Positions 25,583 through 35,869 of a stretch of DNA of 64,000 bases are shown piece by piece. A program made the position numbers and the translations under genes. The DNA comes from Streptomyces luomodiensis (GTDB lineage Bacteria; Actinomycetota; Actinomycetes; Streptomycetales; Streptomycetaceae). The DNA is taken from NCBI RefSeq assembly GCF_031679605.1, contig NZ_CP117522.1:6696001-6760000 (forward strand). The letters are read 5' to 3'. How positions within the stretch are numbered: position 1 is the stretch's first letter; each line of letters opens with the position of its first letter. Below the pieces are notes generated by a model. That model was given only the letters and a program-made list of their open reading frames with translations, searched no databases and had not been told where the DNA came from.

Positions 25583-27100
25583 TCAGTCGTGGGCGTTGGC
25601 GAGGCGGCGGATGGCGGTCATGGGGACGGGGAGCCAGTCGGGACGGTGCCGCGCCTCGTAGAGCACCTCGTAGACGGCCTTGTCGGTCTCGTGGGCGCGC
25701 AGCAGCTCCGGCTCGTCGCGCGGATCGGTGCCGGAGGCGTCGGCGTAGCCCGCGCAGTACGCGGCGCGGGTGCGGCCGGCCCACTCCTGCGGGCGCTCAT
25801 GGCGTCCGACGGCCGCCGCGTAGTCGAAGGACCGCAGCATGCCCGCGATATCGCGTACCGGCGGCTGCGGACGGCGCCGCTCGGCCAGCGGACGGGACGG
25901 CTCGCCCTCGAAGTCGATCAGGGACCACCGGCCGCCTCCTTCACGCCCGCCGCCGTCCCAGGTCAGCAGCGCCTGCCCCAGGTGCAGATCGCCGTGGATG
26001 CGCTGGGCCGCCCAGGTGCGGCCCGCGCGCCCCAGCGCGGCCAGGTCCCCGTACGCCCCGTGCAGCGCGGCGCGGTACGGCTGGAGGGCGGGCACCGCGG
26101 CGGCGGCCGAGTCCAGCCGCTCGCTCATGGTGGCGGCCAGGTGCTCGATCTGCGGGCGGCGCAGCACAGCGGTGGGCAGTGCGCGGGCCATCGCCAGATG
26201 GACCTCGGCGGTGGCGCGTCCCAGCGCGCGGGCGGCGTCGGTGAAGTCGCCCCGGGCGGCCAGGGTGTCCAGCGCGAGCTGCCAGCCGTCCCGGGAGCCG
26301 GTCAGGAAGGGTTGCAGCACCCCCAGGGTGAACGGTTCCGGGCGCGGCCCGGCGGTGCCCTCGGCGGGTGGTTCGGCCTCGAACCAGGCGGCGGGCGCGG
26401 GCACCCGGGAGCAGCCGGTGCGGGCGAGCGCGAGGGGGAGTTCCAGGTCGGGGTTGGTGCCGGGACTGACCCGGCGGAACAGCTTGAGAACAAACGTATC
26501 GCCGTAGACCACCGACGAGTTGGACTGTTCGGCCGTCATCAGCCGGGGCGTGAGCGCGGCGGGGATGGCGCTGGACGGCTCCCGTACGAAGCGCAGCGGG
26601 CCGAGCCGGCCGGGCATCCGCAGCCGTTCCAGCAGCAGTGTGGTGAGCCGCGGGTCGGACAGCGCCTCGTAGACCGCCTGCCCGTCCAGCGGCCCGCCAC
26701 TGGGCCGGCCGACGAGCGCGGGGGCGAGCGGCGGCGGAAGGGTGGGGCGCACTCCGAGCAGGATCTGGTAGCAGTCGCTGGCCGCCGCCCCGCGCCGGTG
26801 GCCGCAGCCGAAGCCGTGCCGGTGGCCGGGCGGCTCGGGCTGCTGGGCGCGGATGAGCAGGTGGAGCAGTCCGGGCGTGCTTCCGCTCGTGGCCCACGGC
26901 AGCAGCTCGGTGGCGCAGACCAGCGCGAAGCCGGTGACGGGACGGCCCTTGCCCGCGAACCAGCGCTGCCGGGGCAGCCACTCGGCGAGCAGCGGCGCGA
27001 GCGAGGCGAGCAGCCCGGACGGGCCCGCGGCCGCGGCCGTGGCCAAGGGTGCGGCGGTCGGCGGGTGCTGTGCCCCCCGGGAGAACGGAGCTTCCGGCAT
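25583..27100 (-). CDS. mak: Maltokinase
   Basis: A 505-residue ATP-dependent maltose kinase (Mak/Pep2) that makes maltose 1-phosphate, the GlgE substrate. Seen features are the N-terminal cap motif [15 protein letters not shown], the kinase-fold [14 protein letters not shown], the catalytic loop [10 protein letters not shown] and the metal site [12 protein letters not shown]. The ATG at 27100 has AAGGA 9 nt upstream. It lies between treS and glgB on the same strand, but a 424-nt gap separates it from treS, so it may have its own promoter. Confidence 0.92.
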   Translation of the reverse strand: MPEAPFSRGAQHPPTAAPLATAAAAGPSGLLASLAPLLAEWLPRQRWFAGKGRPVTGFALVCATELLPWATSGSTPGLLHLLIRAQQPEPPGHRHGFGCGHRRGAAASDCYQILLGVRPTLPPPLAPALVGRPSGGPLDGQAVYEALSDPRLTTLLLERLRMPGRLGPLRFVREPSSAIPAALTPRLMTAEQSNSSVVYGDTFVLKLFRRVSPGTNPDLELPLALARTGCSRVPAPAAWFEAEPPAEGTAGPRPEPFTLGVLQPFLTGSRDGWQLALDTLAARGDFTDAARALGRATAEVHLAMARALPTAVLRRPQIEHLAATMSERLDSAAAAVPALQPYRAALHGAYGDLAALGRAGRTWAAQRIHGDLHLGQALLTWDGGGREGGGRWSLIDFEGEPSRPLAERRRPQPPVRDIAGMLRSFDYAAAVGRHERPQEWAGRTRAAYCAGYADASGTDPRDEPELLRAHETDKAVYEVLYEARHRPDWLPVPMTAIRRLANAHD

Positions 27101-27524
27101 GGCGTCGCGTCCTTTCCCCGGGCACACGACAGATCAGGGCAAAGTGTCCCGGATTGCGGCATTGACTGTGCGACGGTGCGGGACGTGTCGGGCGAGGATC
27201 GTCCGTACGGCGAACTCGGAGTACGCGATCGGGTCCGCCGATGGCGGATGTGAGTATCAGAGTGCCCATGACGCACAGTCGAAAACGCCCGTACGCGCCC
27301 GAGATGGACGCGTACGGACGGGGCGAGGGGTGCGCCCTGGCCGAAAACCGGCGGGCGCGGGAAGAACTCAGCCGCGTCAGGGGACCCAGTCGCGCGGCAA
27401 CGGCCCAGCTGTGCCGGAGCAACCCAGAGCAACCCAGCCAGGCCGGAGCAGCAACCCACGCGCGTCAGAGCACGCGTCAGAGCGACCCACGCGCGCCAGA
27501 GCAACCCACGCGCGCCGGAAGGAC
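27101..27524. other. Gap between treS and mak, with short tandem repeats
   Basis: The 424 nt hold no credible gene; the plus-strand open frame at 27241 is low-complexity. The right part (27415-27520) is a repeat. The left part may carry the mak promoter: a GATACT-like -10 is visible on the minus strand near 27250, but this is weak. Confidence 0.4.
27415..27520. repeat. Degenerate tandem repeat after the treS stop
   Basis: About four copies of an 18-20 nt unit like CAGAGCAACCCACGCGCG follow directly on the treS stop codon (27525-27527). Spacing varies and shorter partial copies occur near 27420. Confidence 0.6.
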
Positions 27525-29261
27525 TCAGTCCACCCAGTGCCCCACGGCCTCGTTGCGCCGCAGCCGGAACCAGTAGAAGCCGTGCCCGGCCAGGGTCAGC
27601 AGATACGGCAGTTCGCCGATGGCCGGGAAGCGGACCCCGCCGATCAGCTCGACCGGGTGGCGGCCCGCGAAGGACTGGAGGTCCAGCTCGGTGGGCTGGG
27701 CGAAGCGCGAGAAGTTGTTCACGCACAGCACCAGGTCGTCCTCGCCGTCCCGGGTGGTCGGGGCCTCGCGGAGGAAGGCGAGGACGGCCGGGTTGGAGGA
27801 CGGCAGTTCGGTGAAGGAGCCGAGTCCGAAGGCCGGGTTCTGCTTACGGATCTCGATCATCCGGCGGGTCCAGTGCAGCAGCGAGGACGGGCTGCTCATG
27901 GCCGCCTCGACATTGGTGACCTGGTAGCCGTAGACCGGGTCCATGATGGTGGGCAGGAACAGCCGTCCCGGATCGCACGAGGAGAAGCCCGCGTTGCGGT
28001 CGGGGGTCCACTGCATGGGGGTGCGCACGGCGTCGCGGTCGCCGAGCCAGATGTTGTCGCCCATGCCGATCTCATCGCCGTAGTAGAGGATCGGCGAACC
28101 GGGCAGGGACAGCAGCAGCGCGGTGAACAGCTCGATCTGGTTGCGGTCGTTGTCCAGCAGGGGCGCCAGTCGGCGGCGGATGCCGATGTTGGCGCGCATT
28201 CTGGGGTCCTTGGCGTACTCCGCGTACATGTAGTCGCGCTCTTCGTCGGTGACCATCTCCAGCGTCAGCTCGTCGTGGTTGCGCAGGAAGATGCCCCACT
28301 GACAGCCGGAGGGGATGGCCGGGGTCTTGGCGAGGATCTCGGAGACCGGATAGCGGGACTCGCGCCGCACCGCCATGAAGATGCGCGGCATCACCGGGAA
28401 GTGGAAGGCCATATGGCATTCGTCGCCGCCCGCCTCGAAGTCGCCGAAGTAGTCGACGACGTCCTCCGGCCACTGATTGGCCTCGGCCAGGAGCACGGTG
28501 TCGGGGTAGTGTGCGTCGATCTCGGCCCGGACGCGCTTGAGCAGCTGGTGGGTGCGCGGGAGGTTCTCGCAGTTGGTGCCCTCCTCGGCGTACAGATACG
28601 GGACGGCGTCGAGCCGGAATCCGTCGATGCCGAGGTCCAGCCAGAAGCGCAGGGCGGCCAGTACCTCCTCCTGGACGGCCGGGTTCTCGAAGTTGAGGTC
28701 CGGCTGGTGCGAGAAGAAGCGGTGCCAGTAGTACTGCTTGCGTACCGGGTCAAAGGTCCAGTTGGAGGTCTCGGTGTCGACGAAGATGATCCGCGCGTCC
28801 TGGTACTGCTTGTCGTCGTCGGCCCATACGTAGTAGTCGCCGTACGGTCCGTCCGGGTCGCTGCGGGACTCCTGGAACCACGGGTGCTGATCACTCGTGT
28901 GGTTCATGACGAAGTCGATGATCACGCGCATCCCGCGCTGGTGCGCGGCGTCGACGAACTCCACGAAGTCCGCGAGGTCCCCGAACTCCGGCAGTACGGC
29001 GGTGTAGTCCGAGACGTCATAGCCGCCGTCGCGCAGCGGCGAGGCGAAGAACGGCGGCAGCCACAGGCAGTCCACGCCCAGCCACTGAAGATAGTCCAGC
29101 TTGGCCGTCAGGCCCTTGAGGTCGCCGACGCCGTCGCCGTTGCTGTCCTGGAAGGAGCGGACCAGGACCTCGTAGAAGACGGCGCGCTTGAACCAGTCGG
29201 GGTCACGGTCCTTCGCGGGCGTGTCCTCGAAGGTGTCCGGTACGGGCTCGTTGACGATCAT
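27525..29261 (-). CDS. treS: Trehalose synthase
   Basis: A 578-residue GH13 enzyme interconverting trehalose and maltose, supplying maltose to Mak. Conserved regions are [27 protein letters not shown] (nucleophile Asp), LLAEANQWP (acid/base Glu) and [12 protein letters not shown]. The ATG at 29261 overlaps the glgE stop (ATGA), so translation is coupled. The frame stays open upstream inside glgE, but that part is shadow. No C-terminal maltokinase fusion is present; Mak is separate. Confidence 0.93.
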   Translation of the reverse strand: MIVNEPVPDTFEDTPAKDRDPDWFKRAVFYEVLVRSFQDSNGDGVGDLKGLTAKLDYLQWLGVDCLWLPPFFASPLRDGGYDVSDYTAVLPEFGDLADFVEFVDAAHQRGMRVIIDFVMNHTSDQHPWFQESRSDPDGPYGDYYVWADDDKQYQDARIIFVDTETSNWTFDPVRKQYYWHRFFSHQPDLNFENPAVQEEVLAALRFWLDLGIDGFRLDAVPYLYAEEGTNCENLPRTHQLLKRVRAEIDAHYPDTVLLAEANQWPEDVVDYFGDFEAGGDECHMAFHFPVMPRIFMAVRRESRYPVSEILAKTPAIPSGCQWGIFLRNHDELTLEMVTDEERDYMYAEYAKDPRMRANIGIRRRLAPLLDNDRNQIELFTALLLSLPGSPILYYGDEIGMGDNIWLGDRDAVRTPMQWTPDRNAGFSSCDPGRLFLPTIMDPVYGYQVTNVEAAMSSPSSLLHWTRRMIEIRKQNPAFGLGSFTELPSSNPAVLAFLREAPTTRDGEDDLVLCVNNFSRFAQPTELDLQSFAGRHPVELIGGVRFPAIGELPYLLTLAGHGFYWFRLRRNEAVGHWVD

Positions 29262-31342
29262 GTTGTGGGTGACCCTCCGATCGGTGAGGACGGTCGCAGG
29301 GACAGCACATGTGCCGGAGCCATCCGGCGCCCCGGCTCCAGGCGCACATAGTTGTCCCTGCCCCAGTGATAGGTCTCGCCGGTGAGCTCGTCGCGCACCG
29401 GGACGGACTCGTGCCAGTCCAGGCCGAGTTCCGGCATGTTCAACGAGACCGTCGCCTCCTGGGTGTGGTGGGGGTCGAGGTTGACGACGGTGAGCACGCA
29501 GGAATCGCCCGTGCGCTTGGAGTAGACGATGACGGAATCGTTGTCGGCGTGGTGGAATCTGAGGTTGCGCAGCCGGCGCAGCGCGGGGTGGCGGCGGCGC
29601 ACCCGGTTCAGCCGGGTGAGCAGCGGGGTGATCGTTTCGCCCGCGCGCTCGGCCGCCGCCCAGTCGCGCGGCCGCAGCTGGTACTTCTCCGAGTCCAGGT
29701 ACTCCTCGCTGCCGGCCCGCACCGGGGTGTTCTCGCACAGTTCGTAGCCCGCGTAGACGCCCCAGGTGGGGGAGAGGGTGGCGGCCAGCACGGCCCGCAC
29801 CTCGAAGGCGGGGCGGCCGCCCTCCTGGAGGTAGGCGTGCAGGATGTCGGGGGTGTTGACGAAGAAGTTGGGCCGCATCCAGGCGGCCGCGTCCCCGGAC
29901 AGCTCGGTGAGGTAGTCGGTGAGTTCCTGTTTGGTGGTGCGCCAGGTGAAGTAGGTGTACGACTGGTGGAAGCCGATCGCGCCGAGGGTGTTCAGCATCG
30001 CCGGGCGGGTGAACGCCTCGGCGAGGAAGAGCACATCGGGGTCGGTGCGGTGGATGTCGCCGAGCACCTTCTCCCAGAAGACCACCGGTTTGGTGTGCGG
30101 GTTGTCCACGCGGAAGACCCGCACCCCGTGTGCCATCCAGAAGCGCAGCACCCGCTCGGTCTCCCGGACCAGGCCCCGGAAGTCCCGGTCGAAGGCCACG
30201 GGGTAGATGTCCTGGTACTTCTTGGGCGGGTTCTCGGCGTACGCGATGCTGCCGTCGGCGCGCTGGTGGAACCACTCCGGGTGCTGGGCGACCCAGGGGT
30301 GGTCCGGGGAGCACTGGAGCGCGAAGTCCAGCGCCACCTCCATGCGCAGTTCGCGGGCGCGCGCCACGAAGTGGTCGAAGTCCTCGATGGTGCCCAGGTC
30401 GGGGTGGATGGCGTCGTGGCCGCCGTCGGCCGAGCCGATGGCCCAGGGCGAGCCCACGTCGAAGGGGCCCGCGGAGAGCGCGTTGTTGGGGCCCTTGCGG
30501 AAGGCGGTGCCGATGGGGTGGATGGGTGGCAGATAGACGATGTCGAAGCCCGCGGCGGCGATGGCGGGCAGCCGTTCGGCGGCGGTGCGCAGGGTGCCGC
30601 TGACCGGCGGCCGCCCTTCGGTGATCCTGGCCCCCTCCGAGCGTGGGAAGAGCTCGTACCAGGAGCCGAACAGCGCTCGTTCCCGGTCCACCTGGAGCGG
30701 CATCGGGCGCGAGGAGCTGACCAACTCCCGCAGGGGGTGGCGGTCGAGGGCGGCGGTCACATCGGGGGCGAGGGCGGCGGCGAGCCGGTCGGCCACCGGG
30801 CGGCGCTCGTCGCGCAGTCCGTCGACGGCCGCCAGCACCGCCTCCCGGCCGTCGTTCTTGGGCACACCGGAGGCGGCCCGCTCATGCAGCAGCGCCCCTT
30901 CCGCCAGGACCAGATCGGTGTCGATCCCGGCCGGGACCTTGATGCGGGCGTGGTGGCGCCAGGTGGCGATCGGATCGCTCCATGCCTCGACCGTGTACGT
31001 CCAGCGGCCGGGCGCGCCGGGGGTGACCTCGGCGCCCCAGCGGTCGGTGCCGGGGGCGAGTTCACGCATCGGGGTCCAGGGACCCGAGCGTCCGGACGGA
31101 TCGCGGAGGACCACATTGGCGTTGACCGCGTCATGGCCCTCCCGGAACACGGTGGCGCTGACCTCGAAGGTCTCGTCCACGACCGCCTTGGCGGGGCGGC
31201 GGCCGCAGTCGACCAGCGGGCGGATATCCAGAATGGGAATGCGACCGATCATAGGATCACCTGACGGCGTTGCGGGTTGATGCGCTGGGGCGGCTTTTGT
31301 CCTTTGTATCGGTTCTGCCGCCGGGCGATGGGTTGCGGGCAT
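29258..31342 (-). CDS. glgE: Alpha-1,4-glucan:maltose-1-phosphate maltosyltransferase
   Basis: A 694-residue GH13_3 enzyme that extends alpha-1,4-glucan with maltosyl units from maltose 1-phosphate. Seen features are the N-terminal domain [19 protein letters not shown], the KGPNNAL loop, [11 protein letters not shown] (nucleophile Asp), FLAEAFTRP (acid/base Glu) and the C-terminal beta domain. The ATG at 31342 is preferred: AGGAG is 5 nt upstream and MPATH matches the start of Streptomyces coelicolor GlgE as I remember it. An ATG at 31252 is the alternative. It heads the glgE-treS pair, with mak and glgB following on the same strand. Confidence 0.93.
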   Translation of the reverse strand: MPATHRPAAEPIQRTKAAPAHQPATPSGDPMIGRIPILDIRPLVDCGRRPAKAVVDETFEVSATVFREGHDAVNANVVLRDPSGRSGPWTPMRELAPGTDRWGAEVTPGAPGRWTYTVEAWSDPIATWRHHARIKVPAGIDTDLVLAEGALLHERAASGVPKNDGREAVLAAVDGLRDERRPVADRLAAALAPDVTAALDRHPLRELVSSSRPMPLQVDRERALFGSWYELFPRSEGARITEGRPPVSGTLRTAAERLPAIAAAGFDIVYLPPIHPIGTAFRKGPNNALSAGPFDVGSPWAIGSADGGHDAIHPDLGTIEDFDHFVARARELRMEVALDFALQCSPDHPWVAQHPEWFHQRADGSIAYAENPPKKYQDIYPVAFDRDFRGLVRETERVLRFWMAHGVRVFRVDNPHTKPVVFWEKVLGDIHRTDPDVLFLAEAFTRPAMLNTLGAIGFHQSYTYFTWRTTKQELTDYLTELSGDAAAWMRPNFFVNTPDILHAYLQEGGRPAFEVRAVLAATLSPTWGVYAGYELCENTPVRAGSEEYLDSEKYQLRPRDWAAAERAGETITPLLTRLNRVRRRHPALRRLRNLRFHHADNDSVIVYSKRTGDSCVLTVVNLDPHHTQEATVSLNMPELGLDWHESVPVRDELTGETYHWGRDNYVRLEPGRRMAPAHVLSLRPSSPIGGSPTT

Positions 31343-31480
31343 GACAGCTCCTGTCCGCGTTCACTCTGGTGGGCGGATGGGGTCGGCCATGGGGGGCGCG
31401 CCTGGAAAGCCTTCCCCTGCGGAACGGGCGGACAACCCGGGTTCCCGTTAACTACCGGTTCGTAACGCCGGGTACACGAA

Positions 31481-31506
31481 ACGGCCCCGTCCGTAGGCGG
31501 GGCCGT
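31481..31506 (-). terminator. Terminator after the subtilase gene
   Basis: ACGGCCCCG and CGGGGCCGT (9 bp, 8-nt loop) start 35 nt past the subtilase stop on the minus strand. Confidence 0.6.
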
Positions 31507-31540
31507 CCGGGCGGCGCGTATCGGCCCTTCTGGCGCGTAG

Positions 31541-32770
31541 TCAGTTGGCCACCCGCAGCAGACGGTTCGGCGAGTCCGCGCCCGCGCCGCGCACCCGGCC
31601 CTTGCTCGCCATGGCCGTCAGCGCCGCCCCCACCTGGGCCGCGGTGGCACCGCGGTGGCCGGCCAGGTACAGCGCGGCGGCGCCCGCGACATGCGGGGCC
31701 GCCATCGAGGTGCCCGACAGCGTCCTGGTCGCCGTATCGCTGGTATGCGACGCCGAGACGATCCGGTCCCCGGGCGCGAACAGGTCAATGCCCGCGCCCC
31801 AGTTGGAGAAGGCCGAGCGCCGGTCGGCGCGGTCGGTCGCACCGACCGTGAGCGCCTGCCGCACCCGGCCCGGGGAGAAGGCGGCGGCGGGCCGGTCCTG
31901 GTTGCCCGCCGCCACGGTGAAGACCAGACCGGCGGCCGTCCCGGCCCGCACCGCGGCGTCCCACTCGGGCAACGGGGTGGCGGACGCCGCCCCCAGGCTC
32001 AGATTGACCACCGCGGGCCGCTCGGCGTGTCGCAGCACCCAGTCCATCCCGGCCAGCACCTGGGCGATGGTGCCCTCGCCCCGGTCGTCCAGCACCCGGA
32101 CGGCCACGATCGCGGCCCGCTTCGCCACTCCGTACCGGGTGCCCGCCGCCGTGGCGGCCACATGGGTGCCGTGGCCGTTGCCGTCCTCGGCCACCGGATC
32201 GTCGTCCACGAAGTCCCAGCCGGAGCGGGCCCGGCCGCCGAAGTCCTCGTGGGAGGCGCGGATCCCGGAGTCGATGACGTAGATCGTGGTCCCGCGTCCG
32301 CCGTCGGCGGGCGCGGTGTACGTCCCGTCCAGCGGCCGGTCCGGCTGGTCGATCCGGTCCAGCCCCCACGGCGGGTCCGCCCGGCCCCGGGACGGCGACG
32401 GCGGACGCGCCCGGGTCCACCGCGGGGACACCCGCTCGTCCCGGGTCACCGAGGCGATCCGCGGATCGGCCGCCAGCCGGCCGGCCTGTGCCGCGTTCGC
32501 CACCACCGCATAGCCGTCCAGCGCCGTGCGGTAGACCCGGCGCACGCGCGCCCCGTACCGCTCCACCAGCGCCCGGCCCGCCGCCGACGCCGCCGCGGGC
32601 GCTCCCGCGCCCCGCTTCAGGGCGACGATATAGCCGTGGTCCGGCCCGGCCTGAGTGGACCCGGCCTGCGTGGGCGCGGCCTGCGTGAGCGACAAGGCCA
32701 CCAGGGCCGCCGCGACGGCGGCGGCCGGCGCCGCCACCCTCCGCCGGGGTCCCGCGGATGCGCATGCCAT
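31541..32770 (-). CDS. Secreted S8 serine protease (proteinase K-like)
   Basis: A subtilase of 409 residues with a signal peptide (about 1-38), an I9 inhibitor propeptide (about 45-115, GYIVALKRGAG) and a catalytic domain with Asp in YVIDSGIRASH, His in GNGHGTHVAATAAG and Ser in LSGTSMAAPHVAG. This is a complete triad. A short Arg/Pro-rich linker follows the propeptide. The ATG at 32770 has GGAGG about 10 nt upstream. It lies downstream of the pectate lyase gene on the same strand, separated by strong hairpins. Confidence 0.88.
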   Translation of the reverse strand: MACASAGPRRRVAAPAAAVAAALVALSLTQAAPTQAGSTQAGPDHGYIVALKRGAGAPAAASAAGRALVERYGARVRRVYRTALDGYAVVANAAQAGRLAADPRIASVTRDERVSPRWTRARPPSPSRGRADPPWGLDRIDQPDRPLDGTYTAPADGGRGTTIYVIDSGIRASHEDFGGRARSGWDFVDDDPVAEDGNGHGTHVAATAAGTRYGVAKRAAIVAVRVLDDRGEGTIAQVLAGMDWVLRHAERPAVVNLSLGAASATPLPEWDAAVRAGTAAGLVFTVAAGNQDRPAAAFSPGRVRQALTVGATDRADRRSAFSNWGAGIDLFAPGDRIVSASHTSDTATRTLSGTSMAAPHVAGAAALYLAGHRGATAAQVGAALTAMASKGRVRGAGADSPNRLLRVAN

Positions 32771-32871
32771 GGAACGATCCCCTCCCCAACTGAGCGACGG
32801 CGCCAGCGTGGCGTGGGACGAAAGATCCCGACAAGGGCGCACCAGGGGGCGTGAAACCAGACGGCCCACCG

Positions 32872-32928
32872 CCCCGTGGGGACGGGCACGCGCCGTGTCC
32901 CGTCCCCACGGGGACCGGACACGGCGCG
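32872..32928. terminator. Two overlapping, mutually exclusive hairpins
   Basis: Hairpin A pairs 32872-32886 with 32899-32913 (15 bp, 12-nt loop). Hairpin B pairs 32889-32900 with 32917-32928 (12 bp) and has its own inner pairing. They share bases and cannot form together. They lie between the pectate lyase stop and the protease start and could terminate, or attenuate read-through. Confidence 0.6.
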
Positions 32929-32953
32929 CGGCCAGCCGGCGATCAGCCGGCGA

Positions 32954-33745
32954 TCACTTGTAGGTGATGTCGGAGGTGCTGTACTTGCAGTAGGTGCCGT
33001 CGGGACCGCTGCCGTTCTTCGAGGGCTCGTCGCCGTCGTCGTTCCCGATGTACTTCTGACACGGGACGATCTTCTTGCTGCTGTCCCCGACGATGGTGAT
33101 GGAGCGCAGCGTCAGCGAGTCGCCGTAGTTGGTGTTGATCCCGCCGATGACCTTGCCCGGCGCGGTGATCTCGGTGTTGCTCACATTGATGGTGCGCTTG
33201 TACTGCGTCGAGCAGTTGCCACAGGACCGGACGAAGGTGGAGAAGTCCTGGCCGGCGAAGTTGGAGATGTTGAGCGTGCCGCCGCCGTTGAACTGGAAGA
33301 TCTTGTCCTCGGCCTTGCGGGCGCCGCCACCGACGACGTTGTACGTCTTGCCGCTGCCGCGGAAGGTGGCGGCGTCCTCGCCGACGTCCTCCCACCACAC
33401 GTTCTGGAGGGTGCAGCTGCCCTCGCAGTGGACGCCGTCGGCGGCCGGGGCGCCGAGGATGACGTTCTTCAGGGTGGCGCCGTCCTTCAGCTCGAACAGC
33501 GGGCCCTGGTCCTCGTCCTGGCCGCCCGAGCCGAGGTCGCCGGTGCCGTAGTAGCGCTTCATACCACCGTCGGTGGTCCCGCTGACGCTGATGGTCGTGC
33601 CGACCGCCTGGGTGCCGCTGGCCGAGGGCCAGGTGGCGGCGGAGGCCGTGGGCAGGGTCAGACCGGTGGTGATCGCGCCCGCGGTGAGGGCGACGGCACC
33701 GAGGGCGCCGGCCAGCACCCGGTACCTGGTGTGTTGTTCAGCCAT
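32954..33745 (-). CDS. Secreted PL3 pectate lyase
   Basis: A 263-residue secreted polysaccharide lyase family 3 enzyme. The signal peptide (about 1-36) ends TASAATWP. The parallel beta-helix shows NVILGAPAADGVHCEGSCT and WWEDVGEDAATFRG, which are family hallmarks, with Cys pairs (CEGSC, CGNC). It cleaves polygalacturonate by Ca2+-dependent beta-elimination. It follows the rhamnogalacturonan lyase gene by 30 nt on the same strand, so the two form a pectin-degradation pair. Confidence 0.9.
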   Translation of the reverse strand: MAEQHTRYRVLAGALGAVALTAGAITTGLTLPTASAATWPSASGTQAVGTTISVSGTTDGGMKRYYGTGDLGSGGQDEDQGPLFELKDGATLKNVILGAPAADGVHCEGSCTLQNVWWEDVGEDAATFRGSGKTYNVVGGGARKAEDKIFQFNGGGTLNISNFAGQDFSTFVRSCGNCSTQYKRTINVSNTEITAPGKVIGGINTNYGDSLTLRSITIVGDSSKKIVPCQKYIGNDDGDEPSKNGSGPDGTYCKYSTSDITYK

Positions 33746-33775
33746 GTCGGATCTCCTTCCGGGGGATGTCCGGAT

Positions 33776-35731
33776 TCAGGGGGTGGTGATGGTCGGCCGC
33801 GGCGGGGTCGCCATCTTGTCGCCGATGAAGAAGCTGGGGTGCGGGGGCTGGTTGTAGGCGGTGTTCTGCCAGGCCAGCGCCTCGCGGTACTGCCGGTCGT
33901 GGAGCAGCGTGGTGATCTTCCGGTCGGTCTGGTACGGCGTGGAGTAGATCCGCAGCGCCTTGTTGTCACTGGTCGGCCAGACCACCTCCTCGCGCCAGTC
34001 GCCGAGGATGTCGCCGGAGAGCGACGGGGTGGCCTTGGTGCCGTTGTTGGAGTGCACCCCGGACCCGGTGAGCAGCCGGGTGTCACCGGAGGTGCCGTAC
34101 TTGTCGATATGCGTGTCGTCCAGCAGCTCGCGCACCGGATCGCCGTCCCACCAGGCCAGGAAGTTGATCGAGGACGGCTTGCGGCCCTTGGCGCCGCCGC
34201 CCTCGTCGCGGATCTGGTCGTCCCGCGCGGACCACATCTCGGCGCCGTCGCTGCCCGCCCAGATGTCGTCGGCCACCCCGCGCCCGTTGTCGCCGCCCGA
34301 CGCGGTCGACCACAGCACCTGGCCGGTGCGGGCGTCGGCGAAGTACGAGCCCGGCTTGGAGGTGTCCTCGTCGACCTTGAAGTACTCCAGGCCCGCCCGG
34401 GACGGGTCGAGATCGCCGAGGTGGGCCGCGTCGCCATGGCCGTTCTTGTTGGTCCACAGCCCGGCGCCGTTGTCGTCCACCGCCATCGAGCCGTAGACGA
34501 TCTCGTCCTTGCCGTCGCCGTCCACATCGCCGGTCGCCAGTGCGTGGTTGCCCTGCCCGTCGTAGCCCTTGCCGGTGTTGGTGGAACTGTTGGTGTCGAA
34601 CGTCCACTGCCGGGTGAGCTGCCCACCGCTGAACTTCCAGGCGGAGATCACGGTGCGGGTGTAGTAGCCGCGCGCCTCGATCAGCGAGGGGGTGGAGCCG
34701 TTGAGATACGCCGTCCCGGCCAGGAAGCGGTCCACGCGGTTGCCGTAGGAGTCGCCCCACGAGGAGACGGTGCCGCGCGGCGGGACGTAGTCCACCGTGC
34801 TCATCGCGGCGCCCGTGCGCCCGTTGAACATCGTCAGATATTCGGGCCCGCTGAGCACGTAGCCGCTGGAGTTGCGGTAGTCGGCGGACGCGCTGCCGAT
34901 GGTCTTCCCGGCCCCGTCGACCGTGCCGTCCGCGGTCTTCATCGCGACCTCGGCCTGACCGTCGCCGTCGTAGTCGTACACCTGGAACTGGGTGTAGTGG
35001 GCGCCGGAGCGGATGTTGCGGCCCAGGTCGATCCGCCACAGCCGCTGCCCCTGAAGGGTGTATCCGTCGACGATGGTGTTGCCGGTGACGCCCGACTGGG
35101 AGTTGTCCTTGGCGTTGGTCGGCTGCCATTTGAGGACGAAGTCCAGGTCGCCGTCGCCGTCCAGGTCGCCCACCGAGGCGTCGTTGGCCTCGTAGGTGTA
35201 GTCCGAACCGCCCGACGGGGGCGAGATCGCCACGTCGTAGTACCCGGGGCGGAACTGGACCGCGCTCGGCGAGGCGGGCTGCTCCACCCCGTTCACGATG
35301 GCGCGCACGGTGTAGTCCGCGCTGTTCGGGGCGTCCTGGTGGAGGTAGTTGGTGGTGGTGATGGGGGAGGAGTTGACCTTGACCGAGCCCCGGTAGAGGT
35401 TGAACGTCACATCGTCCGCGTCGGTGGCCAGCCAGCGCCAGCTGACCAGGTTGTCATCGCCGGTGTGCACGCTCACCAGCCCCCGGTCCAGCTTCTCCAG
35501 CTGGGCCGCGGCCACCGCTTTCGGGCTTGCGGCCCCGGCCGTCCGGCTGCCCGGCTCGACGGCTCCGGAGACGTTCGCCAGGGTGGTGACGGTCAGCGCG
35601 GCCGCCGCGCATCCGGCGGCCAGCATCCGGCCGCGGGTCAGCGCCTTCCGGCCGGGAGCCGGCGCTGTCCGGCCGGGTGCTCCGGGCGGATGAGCGGGGG
35701 ACGGAGTGGGCGAACTGTCCCGAGAGCGCAC
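33776..35731 (-). CDS. Secreted PL11 rhamnogalacturonan lyase
   Basis: A 651-residue lyase of family PL11 acting on the rhamnogalacturonan-I backbone. A signal region (GRMLAAGCAAAALTV) is followed by a fibronectin-like N-terminal part and an eight-bladed propeller with calcium motifs (VGDLDGDGDLDFVLKWQ, YDYDGDGQAEVAMKT, TGDVDGDGKDEIVYG). The GTG at 35731 has GGAGG 5 nt upstream. It pairs with the PL3 gene and is divergent from glgP across 138 nt. Confidence 0.9.
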   Translation of the reverse strand: MRSRDSSPTPSPAHPPGAPGRTAPAPGRKALTRGRMLAAGCAAAALTVTTLANVSGAVEPGSRTAGAASPKAVAAAQLEKLDRGLVSVHTGDDNLVSWRWLATDADDVTFNLYRGSVKVNSSPITTTNYLHQDAPNSADYTVRAIVNGVEQPASPSAVQFRPGYYDVAISPPSGGSDYTYEANDASVGDLDGDGDLDFVLKWQPTNAKDNSQSGVTGNTIVDGYTLQGQRLWRIDLGRNIRSGAHYTQFQVYDYDGDGQAEVAMKTADGTVDGAGKTIGSASADYRNSSGYVLSGPEYLTMFNGRTGAAMSTVDYVPPRGTVSSWGDSYGNRVDRFLAGTAYLNGSTPSLIEARGYYTRTVISAWKFSGGQLTRQWTFDTNSSTNTGKGYDGQGNHALATGDVDGDGKDEIVYGSMAVDDNGAGLWTNKNGHGDAAHLGDLDPSRAGLEYFKVDEDTSKPGSYFADARTGQVLWSTASGGDNGRGVADDIWAGSDGAEMWSARDDQIRDEGGGAKGRKPSSINFLAWWDGDPVRELLDDTHIDKYGTSGDTRLLTGSGVHSNNGTKATPSLSGDILGDWREEVVWPTSDNKALRIYSTPYQTDRKITTLLHDRQYREALAWQNTAYNQPPHPSFFIGDKMATPPRPTITTP

Positions 35732-35769
35732 GAGGTCCTCCAAGGCATGGGGGGAAGGTGTGCCCCCTA

Positions 35770-35810
35770 GTCGCCCCCTTGGCCGGAAAGGTTGCCGCCT
35801 TGGGGGCGAC
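35770..35810. promoter_or_regulatory. Inverted repeat in the PL11-glgP divergent region
   Basis: GTCGCCCCC (35770-35778) pairs with GGGGGCGAC (35802-35810) across 23 nt, midway between the two start codons. It could be a regulator site for the pectinolytic genes or a leader hairpin. Confidence 0.3.
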
Positions 35811-35869
35811 TTCTCGGGAGCGGTGCGAAACAGCCGAAACAGGGACGCCTCGGCCGCTACCGTCGAAGG

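Noticed and set aside
31252..31342. glgE starting at the internal ATG 31252
   Set aside because: The upstream ATG has a better ribosome site and its N-terminus resembles known Streptomyces GlgE.
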